The notes beneath the pieces are model-generated. The model made no database searches and was not told where the DNA came from. It was given only the letters and a program-made list of their open reading frames with translations. Below are positions 35,752-46,727 of a DNA stretch of 64,000 nt, piece by piece. The translations under genes and the position numbers were made by a program. The DNA is from Alisma plantago-aquatica (Eukaryota > Streptophyta > Magnoliopsida > Alismatales > Alismataceae): NCBI GenBank assembly GCA_963693085.1, contig OY856409.1:1332326415-1332390414 (forward strand). The letters run 5' to 3'. Position 1 is the first letter of the stretch. Each line of letters starts with the position of its first letter.

Positions 35752-36310
35752 TCGACCCCTCCCTCCTCCCCTACCATGGACCCCCACTACCTCCACCATT
35801 CCCACAACCTCCACCATCCTCATTACCTAGTCATACTCTCCCTCCATAACCTTCATCACCACCTCCTTCCCATCAACCTCCACCACCCATTGACCCATCA
35901 ACCCTTCATCTTCCACCCATCGATCAACCCTTCCTCTTCCACCCATCGACCCATCAACCCTTCATCTTCCACCCATCAACCAACCCTTCATCTCCCACCC
36001 ATCGACCTTCCACCAATCGACCCATCCATCCATCGACCTACCATTGATCCTTCACCCTCCATCAACCTTCCACCTATCGATCTCCCACCCATAGACCTTT
36101 CACCCATCCATCCATCTGCACATCGGCCTTCCACCCTTTGACCCATCCAACTCATCGACCTTCATAGCAGCGACCTATAACCCATCAATCTTCACCCCCA
36201 TCGACCTTCATCCTTCATCGACCTTCAACCTCATCCCAACTCATCGACCTTCACCCCATTGACTTGTAAATGATCGACCTCCACCTCATCGACCTTCATC
36301 CCCTCATTCC
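35752..36310 (+). repeat. C-rich imperfect repeat in the copia leader
   Basis: About 550 bp of degenerate repeats of ACCCATCGACC, CATCAACCC and CATCGACCTTCACC. The 121-codon His/Pro/Ser frame at 35776-36141 is a by-product of the repeat, not a gene. Confidence 0.7.
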
Positions 36311-36755
36311 CTCTTTCCATTAGTCCCAAAATAGCAAGTTGAAACCCTAACAATATCACCTCTTCTCCTGCCTATGTCACATGGTGGAGTGTCTCTCATA
36401 CCGCGGTAGTGTAGGTCATTTCTTCTCCCTACTGCCCCTATGTGGGTTTTTTGGATCAATTAAATATGATCTATTGCTACTCTTTACTGCCCCTATGTTT
36501 CTCATATCTATTGATCCAGATCTATTATTGTTGCATCTACTGCCCCTATGTGGGTTCCTTCGATCTCTTTGGATCTAGTTGTTGCTTCCTTTTCCCCTAT
36601 GTGGGTTGTCTAAGCTTTACTTATTTGTTGTTGATATTTGCTACTCCTATTCAGTTATTGTTACTCCATTGTGAGTTTTTCAGATCTAGTCATCCATATC
36701 TGCCTTTGTCTACTACTACTACTTCATATATGTGTGTGTCATCCCTCTGGCTTCC

Positions 36756-37110
36756 ATGGTGACTATTGATCCTTCACGAACCTTCTGTGTTACGACCGTG
36801 AAACTTGATGGATCAAATTACCATCGTTGGGTGGCATCATTCGAACTCTATGTCAAAGCCCAAGGATGTTACTCTCATATCTCTTCTGTTGCTAGGGTTC
36901 CTTATGATGACTCGGTGGATGACAAAACCAAACAGGCCTACAGCCAATGGGGCAAAGATGATTATGGTGTCATGACATGGATGGTGAACAGTGTTGAACC
37001 AAAGATCAATCAATCTCTCCTTCGCATGTAGAATGCCAAATCCATGTGGGATCAACTTTTCCATGTGTACTCACATCAAAAAAACACAAACACGGAACGC
37101 ATAAAGCATA
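36756..37110 (+). pseudogene. Copia gag (UBN2-like), truncated
   Basis: ATG at 36756; reads CVTTVKLDGSNYHRWVASFE, then GVMTWMVNSVEPKINQSLLR, a stop at 37029, and SMWDQLFHVYSHQKN. These are the N-terminal blocks of plant copia gag. Homology ends near 37100 where a reversed fragment begins; no zinc knuckle or protease follows. Confidence 0.7.
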
Positions 37111-37650
37111 TATACTAACATCTTTTTTGTTCTTCTTTTTGAAAAATGATAGATGCATAGGAATAGGATCAGAGCCATAAATAGCAAATTCCTTCAGGAG
37201 TCCTTGTACCTGCATTAGTTGAAGTATGAGCCATAGCTATGTATTGTGCTTCACTTGACTAGGAAACCACAATATGCTTTTTACTACAGCACACAACCAG
37301 ATTTCCTCCAATAAATGAATAATATCTAGATGTAGATTTTCGATCACATCGACTACCGGCATAATCAGAGTCAGAATGCCCAGTATATTTTTTGTGCTCA
37401 TGTTTGTGATATAGTAAACCTTTTCCTAGATAAGATTTTAGATATTTAATAATGTGACAAACATCATCCCAATGACATTGTAGAGGTTTGTCTAGATACA
37501 TATTGACAAGTCCAACAGCAGCAGTAATATCTTCTCTCATCATTGTAAGATAGATAACCTTACCAATAGCTCGTCAGCATTGATTGTTATCAGTGTATGG
37601 ACCAGGTATGGAGGTGAAGATTCATCATCCCATGGTTATTAGGGCATGGC
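37105..37650 (-). pseudogene. Inverted copia RNase H-LTR fragment
   Basis: The minus strand encodes GLVNMYLDKPLQCHWDDVCH, SDSDYAGSRCDRKSTSRYYS and GGNLVVCCSKKHIVV, a copia RNase H, then runs into sequence like the LTR start (GTTAGTATATATGCTTTATG, reversed, near 37105). It parallels the plus-strand copy at 37980-38400 in opposite orientation, so it came from another copy of the same family. Confidence 0.7.
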
Positions 37651-38540
37651 TCATATTGCTTTTTCATTTTCGACGCTCACATCATGATCATTCAATTTTT
37701 TATTAAAAAGACAACTATGGACTTGTTGTACTTATTATTTATTTGGATGATATCATTCTATCTGGTGATGATTCTAAAGGTATTTCATCTACCAAATGAT
37801 ATCCAGAACAACATTTTATTGTTAAATATATGGATAAACTCAGATACTTCCTGAGAATTGAAGTTTCCATATCATCTTCTGGCATATGTATTTTACAACA
37901 TAAATATGTATAGGACCTTCTGACAGAAGTAGGTACGCTTGGGTCTAAACCTAATAGTACTCCTATGGATCCCAATACCAATTGGGATGATGAATATTCA
38001 CCTCCATACCTTGATAACCATCAATATCGACAAACAGTTTGCAAGCTTATCTATATCACTTTCATGAGAGTCGATATTACTGTTGTTGTTGGACTTGTCA
38101 ATGGGTATTTGGACAAACCTTGAAAATTTCATTGGGATGTTATTTGTCTCATTCTCAAATATCTAAAATCTTCTCCAAGAAAGGTTTATTATATCGCATA
38201 CATGGGCACTGCAAACCTACTGGATATTTTGACTCTAATTATGTTGGTAGTCGATATGACTAAAAATGTATTGCTTCTTTATTGGAGGAAATATGGTTAT
38301 GCGGTGCACTAAAAAGTAGACTTTGGTTGCATGGTCAAGTGTTGAATTAGAATACAGAGCTATGGCTCATACTGCTTGTGAACTGATGTAGGTCCAAGGA
38401 TTCAAGTAATTTGATATTTCTGACTCTAATCCTATTCCTAACAATGTGATAAAAAAGATGCCACTTTTATTGCTAGCAATCCCACTTTTGCTTTGCTACA
38501 CTACTGGACAAGCTGGGTATGATTTACATCTATGCTCTAG
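37651..38540 (+). pseudogene. Copia RT end and RNase H
   Basis: Reads LIIYLDDIILSGDDSKGIS (RT active-site box, LDD), [50 protein letters not shown] and DSNYVGSRYD where DSDYAG is usual. ELWLILLV-like and late RNase H words follow in shifted frames. The last part before the LTR, IYAL-type coding near 38520, ends in a purine-rich AGAAGGAGGA tract. Several stops and frameshifts. Confidence 0.65.
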
Positions 38541-38552
38541 ATTGAGAAGGAG

Positions 38553-38765
38553 GATTAGTATATACGCTTTATGTGCTATTCTGTATTGTGTTTCTTGTTA
38601 CCTTGTGTTGTGCTTTGTGTTTTAGGTGCTTAAGATGTGTCTTGTCTTTAGCTTTTTTTTATCCCATATTGTCTAGTTCTGATTCTCCCTTACTCTCTTG
38701 TCCTATATAAGAAAGTGCATTATAATTATTTCAAATAGAACAAATAATTTTTTTTCTATTTTATA
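38553..38765 (+). repeat. 3' LTR of the rearranged copia element
   Basis: Partner of 35508-35713, with TATATAAG at 38704-38711 and a 3' end in TTCTATTTTATA. Confidence 0.6.
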
Positions 38766-39426
38766 CAAATTAAATGTATTACTTTAACTTATACGGGTGT
38801 AAAAACATTCAAACAGACCGGAGGAGATGTAGATGAAAAAATCAATATCTTGGAAGAATGGTAAGGTATTTTTCTGACTCCAATGCATATATATCACTAT
38901 ATATATTTTTTAGTTACCATTTCACATAATTGTAAATTTACAATGTCCTATACAAGATTATAATTGGCCAAGGAAATTATGTGATAACATATATATGGAC
39001 TATATTGTCAAAAATGCATCTCAAGACATCCATTGTATATAAAAGGTAATATATATAATCTTGAATCATAAGTAAATAGTCTCATTTGATAATATATAAA
39101 AAATTAAATCAAACTTGAATTATGTCATTTTCTTTGCATTTTTTAACACAACAAAGCCTTATACACAAGAAAAGTGAGATGTGATACAAGAAGGGTGGGA
39201 AGAGTCCTTCATTAAGGAAGTTAACTTTATAATTTATTGGGATATAATATGATTTTTTAAATGATTATGTCATTATTTCTATACTTGATGGTAATGACTT
39301 TTTTGCAACTCAAAATTTGATGCAAGTGAATCCTTTCTGCATATGTGAATGATGTCTATATATGTACATATGTGTGTGAATGAATGTAAAGATAAATTAA
39401 TATGATGAAAATTGCATACGTACATG

Positions 39427-39538
39427 TGTATGAGAATAGAATTGCATGTGTGTCAATAAATTATGTATGTGTGTATATTTTTTTATGAGAATAGAATTGC
39501 ATGTGTGTCAATAAATTATGTATGTGTGTATTTCTTTT
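39427..39538. repeat. Tandem duplication of about 55 bp
   Basis: ATGAGAATAGAATTGCATGT and the following 35 bases occur at about 39428 and again at about 39484 almost unchanged. Confidence 0.8.
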
Positions 39539-39779
39539 ATTGAGAGAACCGCCCCCGTAGAAGTGCCACTTTTGTGACCCCCCCAGTGAATAAATTACGT
39601 ATATATGCATGTGTACATGAGAATCAAATAAAGTGTGGATGTAGGTTCTTGTATGTGTTTGTTATTGTAGGTTTTACAAGTACTATTGGAATGTTGTTAA
39701 GTTAGACACTAGTAGAGCCCACAGTTCTGATGAACTACATGCTCTATCAAGCTGAATAGTCAGACTGTAGGTATGCAGA

Positions 39780-40347
39780 CCTAAAATAAAAAAACTATGA
39801 CGTTGATTGTCTTAAAAATCGATGGTGTAAGCTACGTCATCGATTCAATTATGAAAATCGATGAAAAAGCTATTCTTATTAATTAAATTTTAAATGATAA
39901 GAAAGTACAATGTTAGTTTTCTCTAGAGGGTCGACGACGCAGACTACTCTTCATCATTGGTTGTTCTTACAAAACCAACAACAAAGACATCTTTATTAGT
40001 AAAAAAATTACATGATATTAAATTACAATATTGATTTTCTTCAACGGTTTCCGATGTCAATGATTTACGTCTTCAATTTCATTAGGAAAGATCGACGACT
40101 ATAACCCAAGAATAATCTTACTTTATCACTGATAGCAAATTACATCACTGGTTTATTTATGTTAAATCGACGACATATAGCTATTTTTACGTCAGTTTAG
40201 CTTTTCATAACAACTGACGCCGGATTTGTCTCATTGGTTGTCTCTTATACTATAAATCAGTTGTGGTGTCTCCCATTTAGGTGTTAGTAGTCAACCAACG
40301 ACATAGGCCTAAAATAACCGATGTTAAAGGGTATATCTATATTAGTG
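39780..40347 (+). repeat. 3' subterminal and terminal region of the CACTA element
   Basis: Short words built on CATCGATT, ATCGATG, GTCGACGA and ATCGACGA recur in both orientations, as in CACTA subterminal repeats that bind TnpA-like protein. The end is TATATCTATATTAGTG at 40332-40347, reverse complement CACTAATATAGATATA. Confidence 0.55.
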
Positions 40348-41208
40348 ATTATAGACATAAATACCAACATAATGCAGAACTTGTAGAGTCAAATGAATAG
40401 GATGCACATGGAAAAAGAGTATAACCATAGACATAATAGGAAATATTCCATTTAATCATGTTATAAGTATGGTTATTAAAAAAAAGTATACAACCCATTG
40501 AACTATACTAGATTGTATGGAACCCTATATGATTGGCTTGAGGGTCTATCCAATTCACTGATAGACAATCAACTAATATGATTAGTTGAGTGACTAAGTC
40601 CTTGATATATTGTAAACCATAGTTGGTTTCAAGCCTATAGTTGGTCAACTAATTTGATTAACCAGTCGACTATATGTGGTAGGGTTTTCTAGAACCTTTT
40701 GAACCATCAAGTCGGTCGGCTATATTGTCTATTTGATCATCTAGTAGGTCTATGAGTGTCGATAGAAATATAGTCCATGGCTCTTTAGTTACTCAAGTTT
40801 TATGAGAAATCCTTATCTTTTGTCTCCTTTATTTAAAGAGACATGATGGAAAGGGCTCGAGACACAAGTATGACACAATATAGGGCCCTAGTGTCGCCAT
40901 TACTCATGCATGAGAAAGAGGAGGATATAAGAGCAGTGCTAGCACATCACCAAGAGATTGCTCCTTTCCAACAGTTCTAGTAGCGCACTGAAGAGTTCCT
41001 TGTCATCGGTGTGGATTACATAGATATACAAACACCAAGTGACTATGTGAGGAGGATGTTTTATTCCACACATGTGCATAACCCAAGTGATGCACGCCCG
41101 ATGTGTCAAGCCAGAGGCGTACACACTAGCCAACTAGAGGTGGCTAGATGCACTCCACAAGACTTGAACACACATGTGGGAACTTTCAAATTTTATATAA
41201 CCTAACTT
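40348..41208. other. Unclassified sequence with inverted words
   Basis: No coding match. CAACTAATATGATTAGTTG (40570-40588) is a palindrome with a 3-base spacer, and GGTCAACTAATTTGATTAAC (about 40643) is a variant. The 64-codon frames at 40939-41205 are not recognisable. It may be further LTR sequence. Confidence 0.4.
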
Positions 41209-43441
41209 AACACCTACTCACACTAGAACAACCACACCCGCAAGCGCACGGGGTCGTGTCGTAGCATAGGAAGGTGGCAAGTAAAGGGTCGATCCTCAGG
41301 GATAGAGGGGATACTAGAGCTAGGCTAGAGATGGCTATGTTCCTAATACAGATTCTAGGGTTGAAGGGTTTTAAAAGGGTTTGTTTGGTTATTAGTCTAA
41401 GTGGACAAGCAAGAAAGGCAGAATTAAACCTAAGTTATCTTAAACAAGTAAGTTTAGAAATCTAGGTTAACCAACTAATTAAGCAAGAGCAAAGGTAAGT
41501 TACGCTACACTAGAGGAGCAAGAAGCACTTTAGAAGCTAAGTTAACCACTAGAGAGAGCAAGAACCTAAGTTAACACTAAAGAGCAAAACTAAGCAATTA
41601 ACTAGATTAAGCAAAAGCAACTAAACTAGACTAGTATGAACAAGCAAGCAGAGCAAGTTAGGTTTTAAACAAGATGATTAAGGTAGGTGGGATGCTTGGT
41701 GATGTAACTTTAATATTAGTTGGGGGAGGTTATTGGACAAGCATGATTCTCATCTTTCATCTATATTACCAAACCAAACAATAAGAAAAATGATATTAGA
41801 ATGTACCCTATACTACTAGTGGAAGACTAGGGTTAGGTGTAATTCTAATAGGATTAGCCAAATCTAGGTTTCTAGGATAAGTGGTATTGAGCAATTGAGG
41901 GCCGAGGGTAGAGATGGGAGTAGAGATGAGGATATTTGACCTCATGCCACTAGCCATTCTAGCCTTTAGAAAACCCTAGGCAAATACATCAATCCCACTT
42001 ATATATACTAGTATCTTAGGTCTCATACCAAGTAGTAGGAGAGGGGTTAGGCATGTAGGAACAAAAGGGACTAGCTAGGGATCCCCTATTGGGACCTAGG
42101 AGTCACACCTAAGATTGCCACATGCATCCCAATTCTCCTAGAAACATGATATCATCAATCACTATCAAACAAGCAATTCATAGCAAAAAGCATAAATCAC
42201 AAGCATGGAAATGGGATAAGAGACAAAAGCATGGAGTAATCATCATAGATAAAAATGAGTTCATTACAAGCCAAAATTCCCCCAATATGGTATCAAAGTC
42301 ACATTTTATCCCCAAACAACCCATCACTAGGGGCTTAGCTACACATAGTCAAAGAAATGGCAAAAGAAATGGGAAGAAGGGGAAGAAACTCCATGGAGCT
42401 TGGGGAAGTAGCCTTCTTCTTCACCTCCTTGCTGTTGGAGATGTCCTCTCTCCTTCAAGGGTGTAGATGAGCATGAATATATGGGGGATTATGGAGGAAA
42501 ACCTAGAAAATTAGGTTTCTAAGGTGAAATGGAGATGGAAATGGTGGGTGGAGAGCATAAATGCAAGGGAAATGTACTAAATGCTCAAGGAGTAGGTGGA
42601 GAGGAGTAATGGAGGCGGGGAGCAGTTGTAGGGTGTCTAACCTTTGTGCCCCAGCCGCCACCTATGTATATATAGGTGGTGGGGAAGCACTAGGGTAAGT
42701 AGGGGTAGGATAGGAAAAATAGTGTAAAAATCAGTTAGGGTTGGTTGGTCACCACGGCCGTTTTGATGGGCCACGGTCGTGGTAAGGGTGGTATGGGACG
42801 GTCGTGGAGGGATGACACGAGCATGGTGTGGAAAGGGTGTGGATATGCAAGTATAGGAGGTGGCCACGACCGTGGCGGAGTGCCACGGTCGTGTTGGGTG
42901 AGTAGCACCACGGCCGTGTTGCATAACACGGCCGTTTTGGAGGAGGAGGACTTGGTCGTGCGATTGCAACACGGCTAAGTTGGTCTTCAAAGGCCACGGT
43001 TGTGGCCAGCAGAGTAGAAGACGGCTGTGGGCATACCCCGACGGTCGTGTCATTTATTGTGAAAATTCAGTAAAATCAACATGGAGTTGCACAAGAATGC
43101 CTCCCCACGGTCGTGTTGGGGTCTACATCAGTCAATTGGACTTCAAATTTCATCATTCATTGATTTCTTTGCTTGATGTCGATCCTTGGCCATTGAAGGT
43201 AGTTTGAGGGAGCTTTGAGGCCTTCTTTGGACCCCTCCATGAGTGGGGGAGCCCTAGGACTCCTTCCTTCTCTCTCATTCACCCTAATCATGGTCCAAGT
43301 ACCTGAAAATGATGCAAAGAACATCCATAAGTGCATTTGGCAGTAAAACACATATTGGGGAAATTAACTTGTAATCTAACATGTCTAGATGTGATTTAAG
43401 TACAAAATGGCACAAGATGGAGCCCTAAAATAGGGCTACAT
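41209..43441 (-). repeat. Probable solo LTR of a large Ty3/gypsy element
   Basis: The minus strand would start TGATGTAGCCC at 43441 and end near 41209. The plus-strand start CGCAAGCGCACGG, GTAGCATAGG and AAGGGTCGATCC parallels the inner end of the Athila LTR at 17310-17335 (GCAAGTGAACGTATCGAAG). No PBS, PPT or internal sequence lies next to either side, and I could not find a matching 5-bp TSD. ORFs at 42122-42466 and 42637-43053 are not supported. Confidence 0.45.
42752..43116. repeat. Array of CACGGCCGTG-like palindromic words
   Basis: About 14 irregularly spaced copies of CACGGYCGTG or close variants, e.g. 42753, 42772, 42798, 42865, 42883, 42908, 42928, 42996, 43040 and 43106. It is locally GC-rich in an AT-rich setting. 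Overlapping ORFs on both strands arise from the repeat. Confidence 0.75.
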
Positions 43442-44427
43442 CAACGCCACCCGCAAGGAGCAAGTCACTAGATTCAATCCACAACAAGGTATATTTTGCA
43501 TCTTTCCTTTTGAATATGTCATTTTTTACAAGATTTGCTCATGATTTATGGACAAAAAAAATCTCTGTTGCGCCAATCTCCATTTATAAATCCCTACAGA
43601 AATAAAGATCAAATCGAGCGGTCTCCCTTTTTGTGGAAAATGCAAAGCCCGACAGACTAGTTGCACTCCATAATTAACAACACGAGAATGGATGGGCCTT
43701 TGGTGTGGCATGTAGCATGTATTTAACAATTTAGTGAAGATAAATCATTATGGATAAATCATTATCCAGTCAATAATCACTAAACCTAGAATGGATACCC
43801 CATTGTCACATGACTACTTATAATAAGTAGATGAAACTGAATATCTAATGTTAATAGTCATCTTAAAGCCACAAATAACAATTCTCAAACATATTTATAA
43901 TAACAGTGCCATGGATATTTAATGAATGATATTGATTAAAAACAAAGATTGTTATATTCAATACTTTGGTAGCTTGTAAATATGCACATTAAGGAATCTT
44001 GTATGGAATGTGAATCAGACATGTTATACTTTTACGCTCTTTCTAGTATGCTCTAATATGCTCAATTACATCAATTGTAATTCTATTTTACATGGTTGCT
44101 AAAAGTTACCATATATTTAGTTCAATATATGACTTCTTCACTTGAGAAGCTCACTAGAAAGTTTATTAAACTTATTTAAGCTTCAAATCACTTTAACACT
44201 GTTGTTGCTCATGAGTTTTTTCACCCATGTTTCCAATGTTATACTTCAATTACTATTTTGTAAGCTTTCAACATAGTTGTAAGTCCTAAATCCTTGTTCG
44301 TATCATATATTTGTTGCACTTGCATTAATTTTTTAGCTTTGTTTTACTTGGTAGAGGATGGTATACTTAGTTTCATGTAAATGCCTTATTACACCACATG
44401 TACTAGAAAAAAATAAAACAAAAGGTC

Positions 44428-44430
<3 letters not shown>
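43442..44430. other. AT-rich DNA without recognisable feature
   Basis: I see no protein motif, terminal repeat or RNA gene on either strand. Confidence 0.4.

Positions 44431-44476
<46 letters not shown>
44431..44476. repeat. (AT)n microsatellite
   Basis: About 23 perfect AT units. Confidence 0.95.
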
Positions 44477-44478
<2 letters not shown>

Positions 44479-44550
44479 AACCTACAGTTAAGAAAATCAA
44501 AGCATTATCTGGATTGGAAGGATATTATTCCATTTACGTACAATAATAGG

Positions 44551-44736
44551 TCACCAAGCGACGATGCTTGATATAAATTGGACTCCCAAGATGAAGAACA
44601 GAGACAACAGAACAATTACCCACAGGTTGGGGAGGTGATGAATTAGAAATTTGGTATGTGGGACGGGTGGTGGATACATGTTCTTACTTTTTGCCATTCC
44701 TACAGGTTCTGGTTTGGGCACAACTGATTCAGCTGC
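44551..44736 (-). CDS. Possible terminal exon of an unknown membrane protein
   Basis: The minus strand has a plausible acceptor (TTAACGTGCAG) at 44737, then about 62 codons from KAAESVVPKPEPV to a stop. A Pro-rich start is followed by a hydrophobic segment LWVIVLLSLFFILGVQF, one membrane span near the C-terminus. Composition looks more protein-like than the surrounding ORFs. I do not recognise the family and found no upstream exon with confidence; it may be a chance frame. Confidence 0.25.
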   Translation of the reverse strand, partial: AAESVVPKPEPVGMAKSKNMYPPPVPHTKFLIHHLPNLWVIVLLSLFFILGVQFISSIVAW

Positions 44737-44867
44737 TTTCTGCACGTTAATGAAATAGTATAGAAAATTAAGTGGAATGTTTCGATATCGTATTTTGAGG
44801 AGCAGACGCAATAATAACTTAAAGCCATAATACAATAACAATGTTTCCATTTTACTTTAGGGCTTAT

Positions 44868-45405
44868 TTGGTTTTAAGCAGTTGCAACTAGCACCGTGAA
44901 TTGTAAGACATGCAAACGAAAACAGGAAATGGAACACAACCTCACTTGTTTGGTACTAAGCAGCTGGTTTTCAGTCTTTTCGTTCAGTAATGGCCTGGAT
45001 GAGTTTAGATTTTGAATAGAGTTTGTCTGGTTGGGCTGCATTTCAACTCGTGCAGCTCCAACTCATTGTGTTTTGCAATGTTAAATGTTTGGTTGGACGT
45101 AGCTCATTTTCGCACAGTGAACCAACCGCAGCCAATGTTCATCCACGTATAAAATTCAGGGGAACAGACCGTGCCCATTTCGGGCGCGGTTTCATTTTCA
45201 GGACTTGCACGTCTCTCATTCTCCGTGTTGGCAGCAGCGATTCCTCCTTCATTGGGTTCTTCTTACCACGTCTCTGGTTACTGCAGCTGCAGTTACAACA
45301 AATGAGCACCGACGTCATAGCAAATGAGCATAGACTTTGTTGATGGTGTATTTACCGCAGGTAACAGCAGCTACAAACTGCCTCCAAGCAAACGTACGAT
45401 TGCCG
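44868..45405. mobile_element. MITE-like stretch
   Basis: Left edge GGGCTTATTTGGTTTTAAGC and right edge (reverse complement) GTTTGCTTGGAGGCAGTTTG are weakly inverted. Inside, words such as TTTGGTACTAAGCAGCTGG, TCTGGTTGGGCTGC and TTTGGTTGGACG recur. This is typical of small hAT- or PIF-like elements but I cannot show a TSD. Confidence 0.3.
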
Positions 45406-45583
45406 CTAATATCAGCAAGGTACATGATTTGATCTGATATCTATATTACTTGGGTATATTTAGAATCAATAAAGGTGTGTGAACTGGTTTAGACATTACA
45501 TTTGAATAGCAAACATAAAAGATGAAGTGGTCGTTGTCTAACCCCAACTATAAACATGACTGGTAAGCTGAAATCATGTGAAT

Positions 45584-45917
45584 CACAAGTCATCACTACA
45601 CAATAGTCCTATATACCTAAACTGCTACTTGGTCCTCATTTTTCCAGCTCTTCCTTTCACGTCCCATATCATGCTAGCCATTTCCCAGTCCCAAATCTTC
45701 ACGCCAGGTAAACTTTGCACCATTTCTTTACTTGAGAGTTCACCACTGTTCACAAGTCATCACCATACAATAGTCATATAACTAAACTGCTACTTGGTCC
45801 TCATTTTTCCAGCTCTTCCTTTCACGTCCCATATCATGCTAGCCATTTCCCAGTCCCATATCTTCACGCCAGGTAAACTTTGCACCATTTCTTTACTGGA
45901 GAGTTCACCACTGTACA
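45584..45917. repeat. Tandem duplication, two units of 167 bp
   Basis: 45584-45750 and 45751-45917 are nearly identical, sharing for example CTACTTGGTCCTCATTTTTC and CATGCTAGCCATTTCCCAGT. The minus strand of each unit has a short open frame (GVKIWDWEMASMIWDVKG) next to a possible splice site. Confidence 0.9.
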
Positions 45918-46570
45918 AGCACGAAGGGAAATGTAATTGTCAAAAAGAAAATTCGATAACATTCAGCAAAATGTTAATCATTTAGTTAAATAGCTCTTAC
46001 GATCCTGGAAACTAAATCTTCTAAAAAATGAATAAGGTATTTTTGGGGGTTCCCTAAGAGTAGGATTTATCTTTGGATAAAATCAGCTTTTGGTTTTGCA
46101 TGTATGGAAAGTTAAAATCTGCCATTTTATATATGATGTCGAAATCCTGCTGTACAGATATTCTTATGGGAACGAATTGAATGCTTAAGCATTGAATATA
46201 TAAGAAACTTTACCTTTGACTATTACCAAATAAACCATGATGGCCAGTTACAACAAAATTTCAAAGCCTCATGTCTGGCATTCATGTTTGTGATTCAGTT
46301 ATACACAAAGCAGTTCCCAGTCAGTAGTAGGAATGTAAGAAGAATAAAGTATTCGCACACAGGTTCCATTTCCTTTCCAATGCAAAGGCAATTACAACCC
46401 TAAGTAGACTACATGCAGAGGATGGCCCAATTATTCTGATATGTCACCCAAGCATATCTCAGCTGAGCCACCTTAACTCCATGCAATTCACTTAATATGA
46501 TTTTTCACTCCATTTTGTTTCTAGTAACAAATGGAAAGGATCTGCATGACCCTAAGGATCACTCAATGAT
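45918..46570. other. Unassigned DNA left of copia A
   Basis: No coding motif or repeat structure seen. It ends in CTGAC, the target site of copia A. Confidence 0.4.
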
Positions 46571-46575
46571 CTGAC

Positions 46576-46715
46576 TGTTAATATATGTGTTGCTTTATTT
46601 ATGTTATGTTATTATCCATTATATCTGGACCTTTCTGTAATTGTTACTTTTCTATAAATAGAAGGGTGCACACATTGTGCAACCCTAAGCTCTCCAAATC
46701 TCATTGTCTTTCACA
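46576..46715 (+). repeat. 5' LTR of copia A
   Basis: TGTTAATATATG to TTTCACA, with TATAAATA at 46653-46660. Same length as the right LTR. Confidence 0.9.
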
Positions 46716-46727
46716 TGGTATCAGAGC
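46716..46727 (+). other. PBS of copia A
   Basis: TGGTATCAGAGC, a perfect iMet PBS directly after the LTR. The leader 46728-47229 is CT-rich and noncoding. Confidence 0.9.

Larger units (their letters stand above)
35508..38765 (+). mobile_element. Rearranged Ty1/copia element inside the CACTA gene
   Basis: Two ~210-bp LTRs (about 35508-35713 and 38553-38765) share CTTGTCTTTAGCTT and TTACTCTCTTGTCCTATA. Order on the plus strand: LTR, PBS, leader with a C-rich repeat, gag, a reversed RNase H-LTR fragment, RT and RNase H, LTR. Protease and integrase are gone. The clean TSD is not visible (ACAATTA left, ACAAATT right). Leader wording (CTGCCCCTATGTGGG) resembles copia A, suggesting a related family. 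Confidence 0.65.
35340..39240 (+). pseudogene. Ulp1-like (C48) peptidase gene split by a copia element
   Basis: Exon pieces: RHLELLVSVPKTLTMYYIDL then LGNKLS (about 35357-35440), like the HWxLxVICP...VYYLDSLGN block but with His-Trp replaced by His-Leu; VKTFKQTGGD to ILEE (about 38806-38872); CPIQDYNWPRKLCDNIYMDY (about 38944-39010), the position of the ECGYYVMRYM catalytic-Cys block; and YTQEK-stop-DVIQEGWEESF (about 39160-39215). Donors GTAAGT at 35467, GTAAGG at 38873 and GTAATA at 39048 fit phase; the acceptor before CPIQ reads AA instead of AG. The domain cleaves SUMO-like conjugates in active relatives; this copy is dead. Confidence 0.55.
33216..40347 (+). mobile_element. CACTA/En-Spm-type transposon, 5'-truncated
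   Basis: Contains exon-like pieces matching the plant transposase (PTTA/En-Spm) family and a Ulp1-type C48 peptidase domain, followed by a terminal region rich in short inverted words. The end reads CACTAATATAGATATACCC on the minus strand from 40347, a CACTA-type terminus followed by CTTTAACATCGGTTATTTTA, as in many plant CACTA elements. The 5' end is not visible next to Tekay copy 2. A copia element is inserted at about 35508-38765. Confidence 0.65.

Noticed and set aside
35776..36141. 121-codon His/Pro/Ser-rich ORF
   Set aside because: Produced by the C-rich leader repeat; gag starts later at 36756.
42637..43053. 138-codon minus-strand ORF and overlapping ORFs
   Set aside because: GC-rich palindromic array keeps several frames open on both strands; no family motif.
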